A stretch of DNA of 64,000 bases from Phymorhynchus buccinoides (GCA_017654935.2 CM065710.1:15744371-15808370); one strand, 5' to 3'. Shown: positions 37,801-49,864, numbered from the stretch's first letter. Numbers and translations: made by a program. The notes: generated by a model not told the origin, from the sequence alone.

Positions 37801-38121
37801 CAGTGGAACCTCCCTTATAAGACCTCATTTTGGATGATTTTTGAAGGTCTTAACCTCCCTTATAAGACCTTCAAAAATCATCCAAAATGACGAAAAATAA
37901 CCCTGATCGCTTCTCGGCCTTTTGGTGATTCAGGAACATAAATTTTTGTTTATACCCTGGTTGGTTTGTTCAGCCCGAAAGCCGATACGCGATGTTAAAC
38001 TGAACTTCCATCCAAAATGAGGTCTTATAAGGGAGGTAATTTTAACACTTACAAAGAAGGGCAATGTCTCAGAGAAGTAGGTCTTATATGGGAGGGAGTC
38101 TTATAGTGGGAGGTTCCACTG
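37801..38121. mobile_element. pogo-like MITE with nested U2-like insertion
   Basis: CAGTGGAACCTCCCTTATAA at the left, GGGAGGTTCCACTG at the right. A second left-type arm and a ~130-bp insertion lie between. Confidence 0.65.
37906..37993 (+). repeat. U2 snRNA 5'-end-like sequence in inverted pair
   Basis: 37906-37925 equals the first 20 bases of U2 snRNA (ATCGCTTCTCGGCCTTTTGG). The reverse complement of 37972-37993 is a decayed version of the same piece. There is no Sm site or rest of U2, so it is not a gene. Confidence 0.6.
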
Positions 38122-38128
38122 TATATAT

Positions 38129-38217
38129 CCTTGTAAAAGACGATATAATGAGAGGGGAGAGGAACTTGATTGGGTTTGGGAGAAGGCTTCATTGAGTTTC
38201 TATTTGCCTATCCATTA
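38129..38217 (+). repeat. Segment repeated after the second gap
   Basis: AAAGACGATATAATGAGAG and the following ~80 bp recur at 63898-63984 with a few differences, up to the same MITE start. Confidence 0.8.
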
Positions 38218-38720
38218 CAGTGGAACCTCCCTTATAAGACCTCCCATTATAAGACTTCCTCCTACCCCCCCCCCCCCCCCCCGTGGGGATACTGGGGGGC
38301 CTTTTGAATAAATAGTTCCCCCACCTTTTGGAAGTTCTGTGCTTGTAGCTTCCTCTAATCTGCCACTCTCTTTGACTCTGCCTTCTACCTTACCTGGTCC
38401 ATTCTCCTGCCTTTTTTTTCTCACGAAACACTTTCAAAAAGATTTCCTCCTCCAGCCGAAGTCGGACTTGCTGCCAGGCCTAACTAATTTCTGAGTTAGG
38501 CGCATAACGGCAGCATGACACATCTGCGCTAGTATTCGACACGAAGCTGTGAGAGCGATCGAGGAAGAAGAAGAAGAAGACTCCCTCCCACATAAGACCT
38601 ACTTCTCCGAGACATTGCCCTTCTATTGTAAGTATTAAAATGACCTCCCTTATAAGACCCCTCCCTTATAAGGCCTCATTTTGGATGATTTCTGAAGGTC
38701 TTATAAGGTAGGTTACACTG
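38218..38720. mobile_element. pogo-like MITE interrupted by an R1 variant
   Basis: CAGTGGAACCTCCCTTATAA at the left, GGTAGGTTACACTG at the right, TA on both sides. The R1 variant at 38270-38580 splits it. Confidence 0.75.
38270..38580 (-). repeat. R1-variant repeat, nested
   Basis: GTGGGGATACTGGGGGGCC to TTCGACACGAAGCTGTGAG, ending in (GAA)n. A G/C run at its left edge. Confidence 0.65.
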
Positions 38721-38819
38721 TACCTCTCTCTCTCTCACGTGTGTAAAGGATGATGCAGGGCGTGTTCACATGAGTGCGTGCGTCTTAAGAGCCAAAATTC
38801 TTTTATGCGCGATTTTTAA

Positions 38820-39046
38820 CCCTTTCACCGCCCAAGTCGCATTTTAGCACCGCAATGATTTAACACCTATGTCACTAAAAAGCATCAAATTGGGGTCTAT
38901 TATCCAAAGACCCTATTGTCTTAGTTTTGGGAAGTAAGGATAGACCTTATTTTTAAAGGTCAATCCCCAATACTACCTAGATGGTTTTTGTTTTTTTCCG
39001 TTTTTGCCTTTAATTACCATACATTTGGCTGAATTATGGAACATTT
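38820..39046. mobile_element. piggyBac-like MITE, right end lost
   Basis: CCCTTTCACCGCCCAAG after TTAA at 38816-38819. The body runs to about 39040 and the right end is not intact. Confidence 0.6.
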
Positions 39047-39050
39047 TTAA

Positions 39051-39452
39051 CTAATAAACTTTTTGGCATTGCAACCCGATTTTGACCCTATTAAAAAAAA
39101 CTCACAAATCACTCCACCCATGCACACAAAAACGCAAAACCATACATAAACAAAAGGAGAAATGCAGAAGATAGTGGGGGGTTTTACTTCAGGTTTAGGA
39201 CATAGGGAAGTGGTAGGGACTTTTTTTTATAAAGACTTTATTATAGAAAAACTCTACACCGATTGGTTACCCCTTTACAAACCACTACAAAAGCAAAAAC
39301 GGAAAAAAATTGTGGTCTAAGGGAGAAAAGAGAGTTTAGAAGTGACCAAGGTATTGTGTGCACACAGATTTACTTCCCATGTCACAAATGCATCAAATTG
39401 ACAGTTATGGATTAATTCCAGACATATATGGCCGGAATTTCATTTGAATGAG
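39051..39452. mobile_element. TTAA-flanked CTCATT element, decayed
   Basis: Interior matches 18311 and 36423, right end CATTTGAATGAG then TTAA. Confidence 0.5.
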
Positions 39453-39580
39453 TTAAGGTGAAAAATCGACGGCGATAATCGCCCGCGATTAAATTTTATC
39501 GCCACCAACAATAAAGTAATTCTGTACACCCATAGGCGCGATAGTCATGAGCAGTCAGTTGAAAATCGCTCATGGTTTTA

Positions 39581-40077
39581 CAGGGTTCGTAGGGGCCTTA
39601 CCAGTCCTTATAAGTCTTGACCAATTGAAAAGTCCAAGTATCAGCCTTACAAGTGCTTACATTCACTTCAAGGTCCTTACAAGTCCTGACAGCTGCCAAA
39701 AACTGCCCTGAGCAGCAAGACCATACTCAAAATAAGTCGCAGAAGCAGTGATTTTACACTTGAGAAACATCGCTCAGCACCTACTCCACCAAGGTATGGT
39801 CCCCCACCACAGTTTCAACTGACCGCTTAGCAGACGAAATGCACCGCAGTTGTCAAGAAATTGGACTGAAATCTCGTTCTTTATCCTGGTGACGTATTTG
39901 CGAGAAAACTTGTATATCTGTGTCAGCCATAGTTTTTGTATCGGCTTAGACATTGTTCACAATGCTGGGAAAGTGTCGCCTTTCAACATCGTTGGCTAAA
40001 AGATGCAGATTATCCTTAGGCCTACAGGTCCTTACAAGGTCCTTACTTGGGGATAGCTGAAAGCCCTGGGAACCCTG
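39581..40077. mobile_element. hAT-like MITE
   Basis: CAGGGTTCGTAGGGGCC at the left and CCTGGGAACCCTG at the right. TTTTA occurs on both sides. 497 bp, non-coding. It lies within another palindromic DNA stretch (39460-40390) of unknown type. Confidence 0.6.
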
Positions 40078-40460
40078 TTTTATTTTATCACTTAAAGCGA
40101 AAAAATATTTTTGTCGCCGTCGAAAATAGTCTGAAAGTGGGCGGAGCTAAAACATCACGCCATTTTTTTTCAGCCAGCATGGCTTCCAAAAGCGTGGAGA
40201 AACTTGTGGTACTGGTGAAAAACGTTGCTTCCAGTTCCGTAGGCGCGATCAGGGATTTTTAGCGAGATGTTTGAACAGCGCCATCGAAAATCGCCTGCGA
40301 TTTCAGCGTCGATGGAATTGCAAGCTGTCGTCGAAAGTCGCGAGCGATTCAAGCCAGCGAAAATAGCGCATACGGAATTCCAGCTTTAGACAGTCAACAT
40401 GTAGTATGTAAATTAGGCTAAGCCAGCGTTTTGGGGTAGTCAAGGAGATAGTTTAGCCTA

Positions 40461-41039
40461 CCGTATTTTTCGGCTCATTAGGCGCTGCTGTGTATAAGGC
40501 GAATAGGGCAATTTTCAAGAAAAATCTGACAAAATCCAAGTAAAAGGCGCCCTCGTTTATAAGGCGATACACACCTCGCAACAGAAAGTCAAAGTTTGAA
40601 GCCCGTACACGTCCTGTAAACGATTACCGACCGCCATTATTGCTGTCGTAAACGAGAGTTGGCTCCCTTCTCAAATAATCGAAACTTCCGTTTTTGCGAC
40701 TTCCGGTTGTTGTGTTTGGACAATTCTTCGCGAAAACTGGTAGAATTATGGCATTTTAAGCTCTACAACGATGCTTTTTACATCCAATGAAGGGTTATGG
40801 CATCTGTTGGACGGTATCTCGGATGATAATAGGGATTTTGAAGCATTTTAACGTGAGTATTCGTCGTATCGGCGACTCGTTACCACTTTCGATGTTGTGA
40901 CTCACAGTAGACTGTACTGAACACGGCAATCGTTGCCTCTCTTCTCACGATTTTGTTCACTAATAGGGCGCCCTCGTTTATTAGGCGCATAGGTCGAAAT
41001 TGGAGAAAAAAATATCGCCTTATAGTCCGAAAAATACGG
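40461..41039. mobile_element. CCGTATTTTTCGG element, complete, TA on both sides
   Basis: CCGTATTTTTCGGCTC at the left, TAGTCCGAAAAATACGG at the right, with TA at 40459-40460 and 41040-41041. 579 bp. TATAAGGCG motifs near each end. Tc1/mariner-pogo type likely. Confidence 0.8.
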
Positions 41040-41041
41040 TA

Positions 41042-41487
41042 ATTTACACACTACTACCAGTCAAGGAGATAGTTAACATGGGTGCTACTCTTTCATTTTT
41101 ACACTGATTTCAGTATTTTTAATTTTACCAGAAACTGAACTTTTTTTTTTTTAATTCATCCAAAAAAAAAAAAAAATTGACCACAAGCGATTTTGAACTT
41201 AGTCTGGTTGTTCTATCTTGGAAGTTTACAAAGGCATTGTAATCATTTTACAAGGCTTATTAGACTCAAACTGTCTCTGTCTATCATTTTAACTGTCTGT
41301 CTCTCTCTCTCTTATCTCTCTCTCTTAAAAACCCCCCCCCCCTTGAATCGTCCGACGGGGCTCTGCCCCTGTACCCTGCCGGGGCCATGGGTCCCTGGAC
41401 CCCTGCTTTCTTTTTTTTTTTCATTTTTTTTTTGCACCCATGAATTTAGCCTAATTTACATACCACTACCCGAGTTGACTGTCTTAA
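41042..41487. other. No recognised gene
   Basis: (CT)n and poly-C tracts near 41290-41345 and T-rich DNA. Confidence 0.4.
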
Positions 41488-41820
41488 CTTTTTAAGCCCC
41501 TTATAGCCTGATTCCGCCCATGACATCCATTACTTTCTCCTACCAAGCCGTCTAAAACCGCCCCCGTACACCCACTTCGTTATGTATTTTGGAGTTAAAA
41601 TTGCAATATCAAAAAATCAAAAATATCACATAACAAAAAAAACATTGCAAGTTAAACATTCTTCATTTATACACAAACCCTGAACATTTGAAGTCAATCC
41701 ATCAAGTAGTTATTTTTTAATATATTTTTAAGCAAAGTACCCCATTTCGGGCCTAGTTTACCAACATTAATTTGGTGGTTACAGGGAGTAGAGTCATCAT
41801 TTTAATCGGGGTTACAAGTG
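41488..41820. mobile_element. TTAA-flanked 333-bp element
   Basis: Second copy of 36818-37142, with TTAA at 41484-41487 and 41821-41824. Confidence 0.7.
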
Positions 41821-42078
41821 TTAAGACACACTCACGATTACACGCCCAGATATTTTTGTTTTGCTTTTTTTTCGTTTTGGATGTGACTCACAGTCATTAA
41901 CGGGTCTTCCACACTTTTTAGTTTGTTTTGGAGTGAGAATGATGAAATAGAATGATATTGGTGTTTTTTTGTAGTAACGAGGCGAAAAACATGTACCAGT
42001 ATTTTGTCGTTTAGCTCTAACAGGTACACTTTTTTTTTTTTGTCCTTGATTTTGTTTTTGCATGTACATGATGATGAT

Positions 42079-42270
42079 GAGAGAGAGAGAGAGAGAGTAT
42101 GAATGAATGAATAACTTTTATTTTCTGAGGATAATAAAGTATAAATACTTTTTTTCATCCAGTCCTCCAGAGAGAGAGAGAGAGAGGTTTAAACTATGTG
42201 GACTGAAGAGAGAGAGAGTGTCTGATTTTGTGTGCGTGAGAGAGGGTGAGTGAGTGTGTATGTGTGTGTA
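42079..42270. repeat. GA/GT microsatellites
   Basis: (GA)n runs near 42079, 42170 and 42210, then (GT)n. Confidence 0.85.
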
Positions 42271-42430
42271 TGTGTGCACGCACTCATGTGTGTGGTGTTG
42301 GCATGCTGTATGCATTCACTTGCATACGCCTACTACACGTGTGTAATTATGTGTACTCCACGAATACCGGTATTACATTTTATCTGCTGTACGTTTTTTT
42401 TTTTTTCTTTTCATTTTTGGTTATTTGTAA

Positions 42431-42674
42431 CCCTTTCACCGCCGATGTCGCATTTTAGCACCATATTGATTTAACACCCATGCCACTAAAAGGCATGAAA
42501 GTTGGATCAGTTATCCAATATCCTTATGTTGTTAATTTGGAGAAATAAGGAAAGGGTTTATTTGTAGCATGTCATTCGGGGGATTCACAGTACTGTACTG
42601 CATATGCTAACTTTTCGTTACCTAGGTAAGTTTGAGAGAAAGTTTTGGATGAAAAATGGCTGGCAGCGAAAGGG
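42431..42674. mobile_element. piggyBac-like MITE
   Basis: CCCTTTCACCGCCGATG at the left (preceded by GTAA), GGCAGCGAAAGGG then TTAA at the right. Confidence 0.75.
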
Positions 42675-42679
42675 TTAAT

Positions 42680-43590
42680 CTTCTGGGTGTTTTTATTTAT
42701 TCAAAGATTTCGCGTGTGCGCATGTTGTGATCGTTTATTTTGTTGTTGCTGATTTAGCTTCCTCGGGACGGATGAGCCGGAGCCGGCTCATGGCTCGCCC
42801 AACCGTTTAGGACGAATGGCCCGGCTCCGGCTCCTAAGAGGTTTTGATTTCTGGCGTGTAACCAGCTTTCCAGTGCGACGTCATAACCTACTTTCAGTTT
42901 TCTTTGACCTTGCCTCTCTTGAAATCAACCAATCATTGCATAGTTTACATTCAGCTTTGGTTGTAGAGGGGGGTCAAAGATCGGAATGTGAAATTTTCCT
43001 TCTTTCTATACATGTGTTAGCTGTTTTCGTCAATAGGAGACAAACGACGAAGGTATGGAATCTGATATTTCACGATCGTTTAGTACATGGTGCTAGTAAT
43101 CTTATCTGAAAATATTGATGCCTAACTCTTCATAACTTGGTTTTGGTGATTGTTTTACGAACCTAGTCAAATGCCCAGTCCCCACAGAACAAGGGGAAAT
43201 AATTCAGCCAGTTCCGAGTGAGTTAACCCTGTGCTAAAACCAAAGACTGTAAAGGGGAAGATAAGCATCCGGTCTCTTTTCCCTATATGAGTAGTGAGGA
43301 CAGAAACACTGGTTATGTCCCTTTTAAACAGGACACATTTTGCACGTCGATAGGCCAGTTGAGTTCTCCGTTCAAGTTCCAGTCCGAGTTTTTGGATAGT
43401 CTCCACTGTGAAAAGTGTACTGTCCCCACTAACGATAACTCTATCAGCCCGGTTCGCCGAGCTCTTAAGTAATCCATCTTACCCTTTTAGAATATCTTTG
43501 CTAATACTTGCACCACTTTAAAAAAAAAATCACCCCCCCCCCCTAGATGGTTAACTCTTTTGTTGTTGTTAAAACCTCCTTCATAACTCC
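42680..43590. other. No recognised gene
   Basis: A short palindromic GAGCCGGAGCCGGCTC stretch near 42774. Frames at 42816-43109 and 43167-43406 show no known domain. Confidence 0.4.
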
Positions 43591-43592
43591 TA

Positions 43593-44156
43593 CAGACAAA
43601 CCCCTATTTTACGACCCTCTGTTAAGCGACCACCTCTCATTTGAGACCGGATTTGTTGGCACAGATGCATTTTACTATGTAAACGACCTCTCTTAAACGA
43701 CTTCCTCTAAAACGCGACTTACGACCGCCATTTTGTTGGTTTTTACGACCGTTGTTGTCGTCTGCATAGACTTCGAGCAAAGGGAAACAACCACGGTCAA
43801 GGGCCTGAAAGCGGAGTCGCTTCCCTTGTTGTAGAAAAGATGGCGGAGAGCGTAGGAAAAGCACGAAAACCACTGACTTTGAAAAAGAAAACCACTGACT
43901 TTGGACGAGAGTGGAGGTGATTAACAGAAGTCGGCGAAGTGAAACTGTAATACATCGATTGCACAATCCTATGGAGTTGGAAAGACCCAAATCCAGTTTT
44001 AATATGTCATTGTATGTGTGCATGAAGAAGAGAGTATGAACTGTGCTGAACTTTTTCTTTCTACGGCTGCCAGTGAAAACCTCCGTCATACGACCCCTCC
44101 AATTTACGACCGATTTTTCCGGACATTTTGGAAGTCTTAAAATAGAGGTTTGTCTG
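43593..44156. mobile_element. Tc1/mariner-pogo-like MITE, 564 bp
   Basis: CAGACAAACCCCTATTTTAC at the left, AAAATAGAGGTTTGTCTG at the right, TA at 43591-43592 and 44157-44158. GACCxCC motifs inside. Non-coding. Confidence 0.75.
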
Positions 44157-44264
44157 TACTAGCAAAGAAAATACTATGACATAGGTGAAAGTGGTTCAGG
44201 CATGCTCCTGAAATCAGGATTCAAAAAGTCGATACTGGAAAGACCTGTCAGGATTGGCCATCTT

Positions 44265-44302
44265 GAGTGAGAGAGAGAGAGAGAGAGAGAGTGAGTGAGT
44301 GA

Positions 44303-44342
<40 letters not shown>
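44265..44342 (+). repeat. (GA)n microsatellite
   Basis: Two GA runs separated by GTGAGTGAGTGAGTG. Confidence 0.9.
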
Positions 44343-44343
<1 letters not shown>

Positions 44344-44514
44344 GATGCTTTATTCAACTGATTCAGTGATTGTATTATGTATTGTGTTCTTGGGTGGGGT
44401 GAGTGGTGGTGATGGTAATGGTGTGTGTGTGCGTGCATGTATGTGTGTGCCTATTTGCATGTGTGTGAGCGATTGTTTGTTTTTTGTTTTTGTTGAATTT
44501 CTTGCTTTAATTTT

Positions 44515-44592
44515 TTTGTTGTTAAGCGCATAGAGCTCCACATTTGGCGGAGGAGTGCGCTATATAAATGAGTCACTATTATCATTATTATC
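44515..44592 (+). mobile_element. Retroelement 3' tail
   Basis: GTTAAGCGCATAGAGCTCC then GTGCGCTATATAAATGAG and (ATT)n-like end. Confidence 0.5.
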
Positions 44593-45328
44593 TTGTCATC
44601 CAAAGTCACCGTCTTTTGTATATTGCAGCCAACATTGATGGCAGATTAAAACAAATGATGATAGATATGCAATTCTAACACCACCCCCACCCAAGAGAGT
44701 CCAGATTTCCAAGTTTTGGCGATTTCAAATCAACTGTGGTTGTGGTAGGAAGTGATCATCATACTATCTCTCTATAAATCGGTAACTTCTCCACGGATGT
44801 TTGTCAAACAAAGAAAAAAGATTTAAGATTAATTTTTTGTTGTTAATTTTTTTTTTCTGTTGAAAAGTAGAAAGGGTCATGGCGTGGTTTTAAAGGAATC
44901 TTTCATAAACGTTGAACACTTGACTATCCCCCGAAGTCGGAGTGTGGCTGCCCACGTGGCGGGGTAATCAAAAACGGTCACACACATAATGTTCTCATCC
45001 CTAGCTGGTGCATTTGTACCATAGTGTTCAAGTGCTTTGGCTGTTGGGATGATCCCTGGAGTCTTTAAGCCAGGGAGCGGCAGCAACAACAACAAACACT
45101 TGACTGTAAACTGGATTTTAAAATTTCATTGGAATTTTCTTTTGATCACATTTTTATGAACAATCTTACTATAATATTTAAACTTCTATCTATACATATC
45201 TAAAATAAAACAGAAAAAAGATCGGAATATAATAATAATATTGAGTACTATTAAAAAGCTGTGTGTGTGTGTGCCAATTTGCTAAAATTATTAAGCATTC
45301 TTTGACTCTACTGTTAATGTCAATAAAT
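44593..45328. repeat. Repeat fragments, no gene
   Basis: 44580-44660 relates to the 17780 tandem family, and 44930-45080 to the 13050 repeat. The rest is AT-rich. Confidence 0.45.
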
Positions 45329-45493
45329 AAGTGGAACCTCCCTTAGAAGACCTCCCATTATAAGACTCCCTCCCATATAAGACCTACTTCTCTGAGACAT
45401 TGCCCTTCTTTGTAAGTATTAAAATTACCTCCCTTATAAGACCCCTCCCTTATAAGACCTCATTTTGGATGGTTTTGAAGGGAGATTCCACTG
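45329..45493. mobile_element. pogo-like MITE
   Basis: AGTGGAACCTCCCTTAGAAG at the left, GGGAGATTCCACTG then TA at the right. Confidence 0.65.
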
Positions 45494-45689
45494 TATAACA
45501 TTTTCCCCTGAGTGCTAAACTTAATGTGCATACTTCGTCTATATTAATCGTGTGCATGCATGCAAGTGTTGTTTATGCCGATATATACGCTAAAATGATG
45601 ATGCATTCTTTGACTACATAATATATGAATATGATAATTGTGGAATGCCTGTACAATTTTTTGTCCTTTGCCGATCTACGAAGTAGATC

Positions 45690-46880
45690 GCAAAGGAGTA
45701 TGTGTTTGGTCCGGTTTGTTTGTTTTTCTGTCTGTCCCAAGGATATCTCCCGAACCGCTTGACTGAATCGCTTCAAATTTTGTGTGGTGGTGTGTCACCA
45801 TGAGAGGAAGGCATCCGCGCAAAAAATTTCGCCATCCTGACCTTGACCCTGGTGTACGACCTTGAAAACCGAAACTCTTTAAGGGGCCATAACTTCCACA
45901 CCGTTGGTCTTAAATTTGGCATGGAGGTACTTTGGCTTATGCCCGTTCTGACGATGGCATACGATGATCAAGGTCACGGTCCGGGAGATCGGTAGGCCTT
46001 GAAAGTGGTAGGGGTCTACAAATTGGGTTTTAAGCCATATTTTCCACATTTGTACTTGACAGAAGCGCTTCAGATTGTGTGTAGTACTGTATACCCTAGA
46101 GTAGAAAACATTTGAGCATAAATTATCGCCATGCTAACCTTGACCTTGAAGTGTGACCTTGAAAACCGAAATTTCCTTCTTTGCGCTATATATTTCTTCT
46201 TCAAGCTGTATCTCGTGAACTAGAAGACAGAATCCCTTCCAATTTTGTGTCAGGGTGTGACACTAAGAGTATAACGCATTCTTACATAAATTATCCTTTG
46301 GAAATAGAATGTCGCCGAGTGGCAGACATGTTTCCGTTTTTCTTCACCCTCCTATGTATCGTGAAATACTGTATATCATCACTCCCAATGTTGTGGGGAG
46401 GTGTAAAAAGAAGAGTAGAAGACATTGCAGTACAAATTATGCCACGTGGGATTTTCATGTCGCTGAGCGGCAGACGTGTCTCCGAGTTAAGGGTGCACAC
46501 CCCATTAAGGGTGTACACCCCACTAATTAAGGGTGTACATCCCGGTAAAGGAGGGGGTCTAATACTAAACGTAAAAGACATCCTAGCACAAAATGTGCCA
46601 CGTGGGGCTTAAATGTCGCCGAGTGGCAGACATGTCTCGGTGTTAAAGGTGTGCACCCCACCAATTAAGGGTGTGCATCCTGGAAAACGATTTGCACCCA
46701 GTCATGGGTGTGCAGGTGCATCACCCAAAGGTCACAAGGAGGACGGGGACCGAAGATGTGAAGGGGAAAGGGAGGTACAGGGCGGGGCATGTACAGGGCA
46801 TAACCGGCAAAGGACATATCTGCCGCCCGGCGATGCCCTTGTCTTTTCTTTTTATACTCCCATTTCTTACAGAATGGTGG
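45690..46880 (+). repeat. Degenerate dispersed repeat with internal units
   Basis: GATATCTCCCGAACCGCTTG and CCTTGAAAACCGAAA recur at about 45740, 45860, 46160 and 46200. Later GGGTGTACACCCC pieces recur near 46490-46680. It resembles a family of AT-rich dispersed repeats; class unknown. Confidence 0.4.
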
Positions 46881-46890
46881 TACATTGGAA

Positions 46891-47344
46891 TAGAGTTGAG
46901 AACTGGTTTTAAACCGGTTTTTCATGTTCGAACCAGTTTTACCGAACCGTTTTTTTTAAACCAGTACTCGCATCACTAGTTTCACCTATGCAAACACATA
47001 TTTATTTGTCAGAATATTCACACACACGCACGCACGCACGCGCAGACATACACACGCACACAATAACGACACTTATGGCACACCCACACTCAACTCAACA
47101 CTCCAGTCAAAGTCAAAGCCATACACCACCACAAACTAGAAACAGCTACTCTTGGTTTACAAACACCCAATCTGCGCTGAGAATCAGTGTTGTTCTTCGA
47201 AAAGAATGCGTTATTCTAAGAAAAACTTACTTTCAGTTTGCAGTTAAAAAAACCGGATCACAGCAACTCGAACCGGTTTTTTGAACCGCGAAAGTTTAGC
47301 ACCGGTTTTTCGGTTCAAACCGTTTTTCCCCCCCCCCACCTCTA
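46891..47344. mobile_element. hAT-like MITE with 8-bp TSD
   Basis: TAGAGTTGAGAACTGG at the left and the inverse of TAGAGGTGGGGGG at the right. CATTGGAA at 46883-46890 and CATTGAAA at 47345-47352 are a 7/8 target duplication. AACCGG repeats fill both ends. Confidence 0.7.
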
Positions 47345-47369
47345 CATTGAAATAGGAACGAGGGCTGTG

Positions 47370-47496
47370 CGTTTGTCTGTTTGTGTGTGTGTATGTGTGT
47401 CTGTCTGTCTGTATGTGTATGTGTGTCTGTGTGTCTGTGTGTGTGTCTGTGTGTGTGTGTGTGTGTGTATGTGTGTGTGTGTGTGTGTGTGTGCGT

Positions 47497-47550
<54 letters not shown>

Positions 47551-47715
47551 CTGTCTGTCTGTGTATGTGTGTGTGTATGTGTGTGTGTGTGTGTGTGTGT
47601 ATGTGTGTGTGCGTGTGTGTGTGCATGTGTATGTGTCTGTCTGTGTGTATGTGTCTGTCTGTGTGTATGTGTATGTGTCTGTCTGTATGTCTGTATGTCT
47701 GTCTATGTGCGTGTG
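47370..47715 (+). repeat. GT/CTGT microsatellite tract
   Basis: (GT)n with GTCTGTCT and GTATGTGT variants. Long frames here are low complexity. Confidence 0.95.
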
Positions 47716-48437
47716 TGTACATGGATGCAACTTTGCCTCGGATACAAGGAGGCGCCTGTTTTTCAAAATTTTGACCCCCCCCCAACAAAAAAAAAAGATT
47801 AAAAGTTCAAGGGAAAAAAGGGTGTTGAATTCTCACTTTACAAGCCTGGAATAAGCTTCAAATTGAGTATGATTTTGCTTTTTCTTCAGTTTCAGTTGCC
47901 CCCCTGACCCCACCCCTGTACCCTGCCAGGGGCCTGGGCGGCCCCTTGACCCCTGATTTTGGATTTTCTCCAGTTGCATCCATGTCTATGTGTGTGTGTG
48001 ACAAACAAATTCTTCCATTTCTCAGCGCCTAAACTACAGAATCAATCCTAACGAAACTTGGCAGAATGCTTCCTTAGGTACACTAGATGCTGCCCGGGAA
48101 AGTCCGTTTAACGTCCTCCGGTCTGGAACAGACACACATGGGACATCAGTAGGTCATGGGTACATGCAGTGACCCGAACTTTTGCCTGAACTTTCTTGCT
48201 GAAACCCTATGTTTGTACGAGAGCGTGGTGACCACATTGAAGAGCATTTTCTTCAGGCTGTCAGCTGCCTGAAACTGCATCCAACTGCCTGAATTCAGGC
48301 TTCAGGCATAGCCCACATGCACCCCTGATAGATGTAAAGATGGTGGGAACGATCCTGGAGGCAATGCCCGGAGGCAGTGCAACACCAGCAAAGTCCCAAA
48401 AGTTTAGCAATACTGATGTGTCACTACATTTTGACTG
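47716..48437. other. No recognised gene
   Basis: Contains a poly-C run, and a GACAAACAAATTCTTCC stretch near 48000. Nothing assigned. Confidence 0.4.
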
Positions 48438-49376
48438 CCGTATTTTACGGACTATAAGGCGATACTTTTTCCCCAGACTGAGACCCCTGCGCCTTATAAT
48501 GTGACTGATAATATAGTAAGAAACTATAATAACAAAATCTGGGTCGAGTTTCTCTAGATAACGGTCGCCGCGCGAATAACGCTTACGCCAAACGGGGCCT
48601 AAGAAACACTTTAGAAAACGTTTGCGGAAGAATATTACAAGCTCTTGTCTGATTGGTAAAAAAAAAAAGTATTATTTTAACCAAACTTTAATGGACCAAT
48701 CAACAACAAGAAATGTATTCACCCCCATGCTAGTCACGTGATAGTTCGCCAAGAGATACTTTGGGAGTAGCCACAAAACGTTTTCGGCAAACGTCGGCAA
48801 AAGAGGTGTTTCTTAGTACCGTTTTTGCCGATTTGCGCTCACACTACGTAACGCTAGCCCTTGGGAAACTTGCCCCAGAACTTTGTGTAAAATGTCAGGC
48901 ATCAGAATACTCCAGAGTCCAATCCGCGGACGAACAACACTCGCCATGACCCCACAAAACTCTAGTCCGTAGTCGGCATCATTGCGATCATTCGCTACCC
49001 GATTTCTCGCGGAAAAGTTCAAAGTTCTCACATCATCGTAGTCTCCCGCGATCATAATTATCCTCTAAATCGACTCATTTAAAACCCAAATCACAATCAC
49101 TGTCATCAAAACAAACTCTTGAAACAGTGAAAGTAAGAGTCTAGAGAGCTCAAAACTCGGATGAAAAAACAAACATGGCCGCGATTTTTCGTTTCTGAAG
49201 GCGCAGTATGAAAACAAACCGTTTAAGAATACCATTTGAGAATAAGATCGCGCTGCCTCATGAAGTACAAACCGCGGCCGGCAGTGCCAAAACTGTGGCC
49301 AGTGGCTCCACGGACCGTTCTGATGCCTGAATGTGAGGGTGCGCCTTATAATCAGGTGCGCCTTGTAAAAATATGG
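48438..49376. mobile_element. CCGTATTTTACGG element crossing the copy B border
   Basis: CCGTATTTTACGGACTATAA at the left. The right end has GGTGCGCCTTGTAAAAATATGG. About 939 bp. The start of window copy A lies inside the same element, so the 49172 border may simply be the window edge. Confidence 0.55.
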
Positions 49377-49626
49377 TAGATACGGCCCGTGGTGTCAGAC
49401 TGACCAAACGACAAGCCATATCAACGTAATCCCTGTGAATCAGATTTGAATGTGACAAAGGCATCAATTATTTCAAAATCAATGGAATGGATTTCAACCA
49501 AGATTGGTTTGGTGAAAAAAGTGTTGTATAAGAATTTTTTTTGGTGTGTAAAATAATAAACTTCTGTGTATTGCCATGCCGTTACAGTTTTTTTTAAAAA
49601 CACAAAACCCCTATCAGTTGTATTAA

Positions 49627-49864
49627 CCCTATCAACGCTAGCCATTTTTCAGCCAAAATTTACCATTAAACTTACCTGGGTAGAGAAAATATTTTGTCTG
49701 CAATATTGGGGATTCCTCTGTGACGTGCATAAAATAGGGCCTATCCTTACCTCCCAAAATGAAGAACATAAGGTCACTGGATACCAGACCCTCATTTGAT
49801 GCCTTTTAGTGACATGGGTGTCAAATCATTGTGGTGCCAAGAGGCGACAGTGGCGATGAAAGGG
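49627..49864. mobile_element. piggyBac-like MITE (copy B of 461-698)
   Basis: Same ends and TTAA flanks as the copy A element. Confidence 0.75.

Noticed and set aside
37906..37925. U2 snRNA gene
   Set aside because: Only the first 20 bases match; the rest of U2 is absent.
42816..43406. Two ~80-100-residue frames
   Set aside because: No homology I recognise, no splice structure, ordinary base composition.
48761..48949. 62-residue frame inside the 939-bp element
   Set aside because: No recognised domain, and it lies in a non-autonomous element with no longer coding context.
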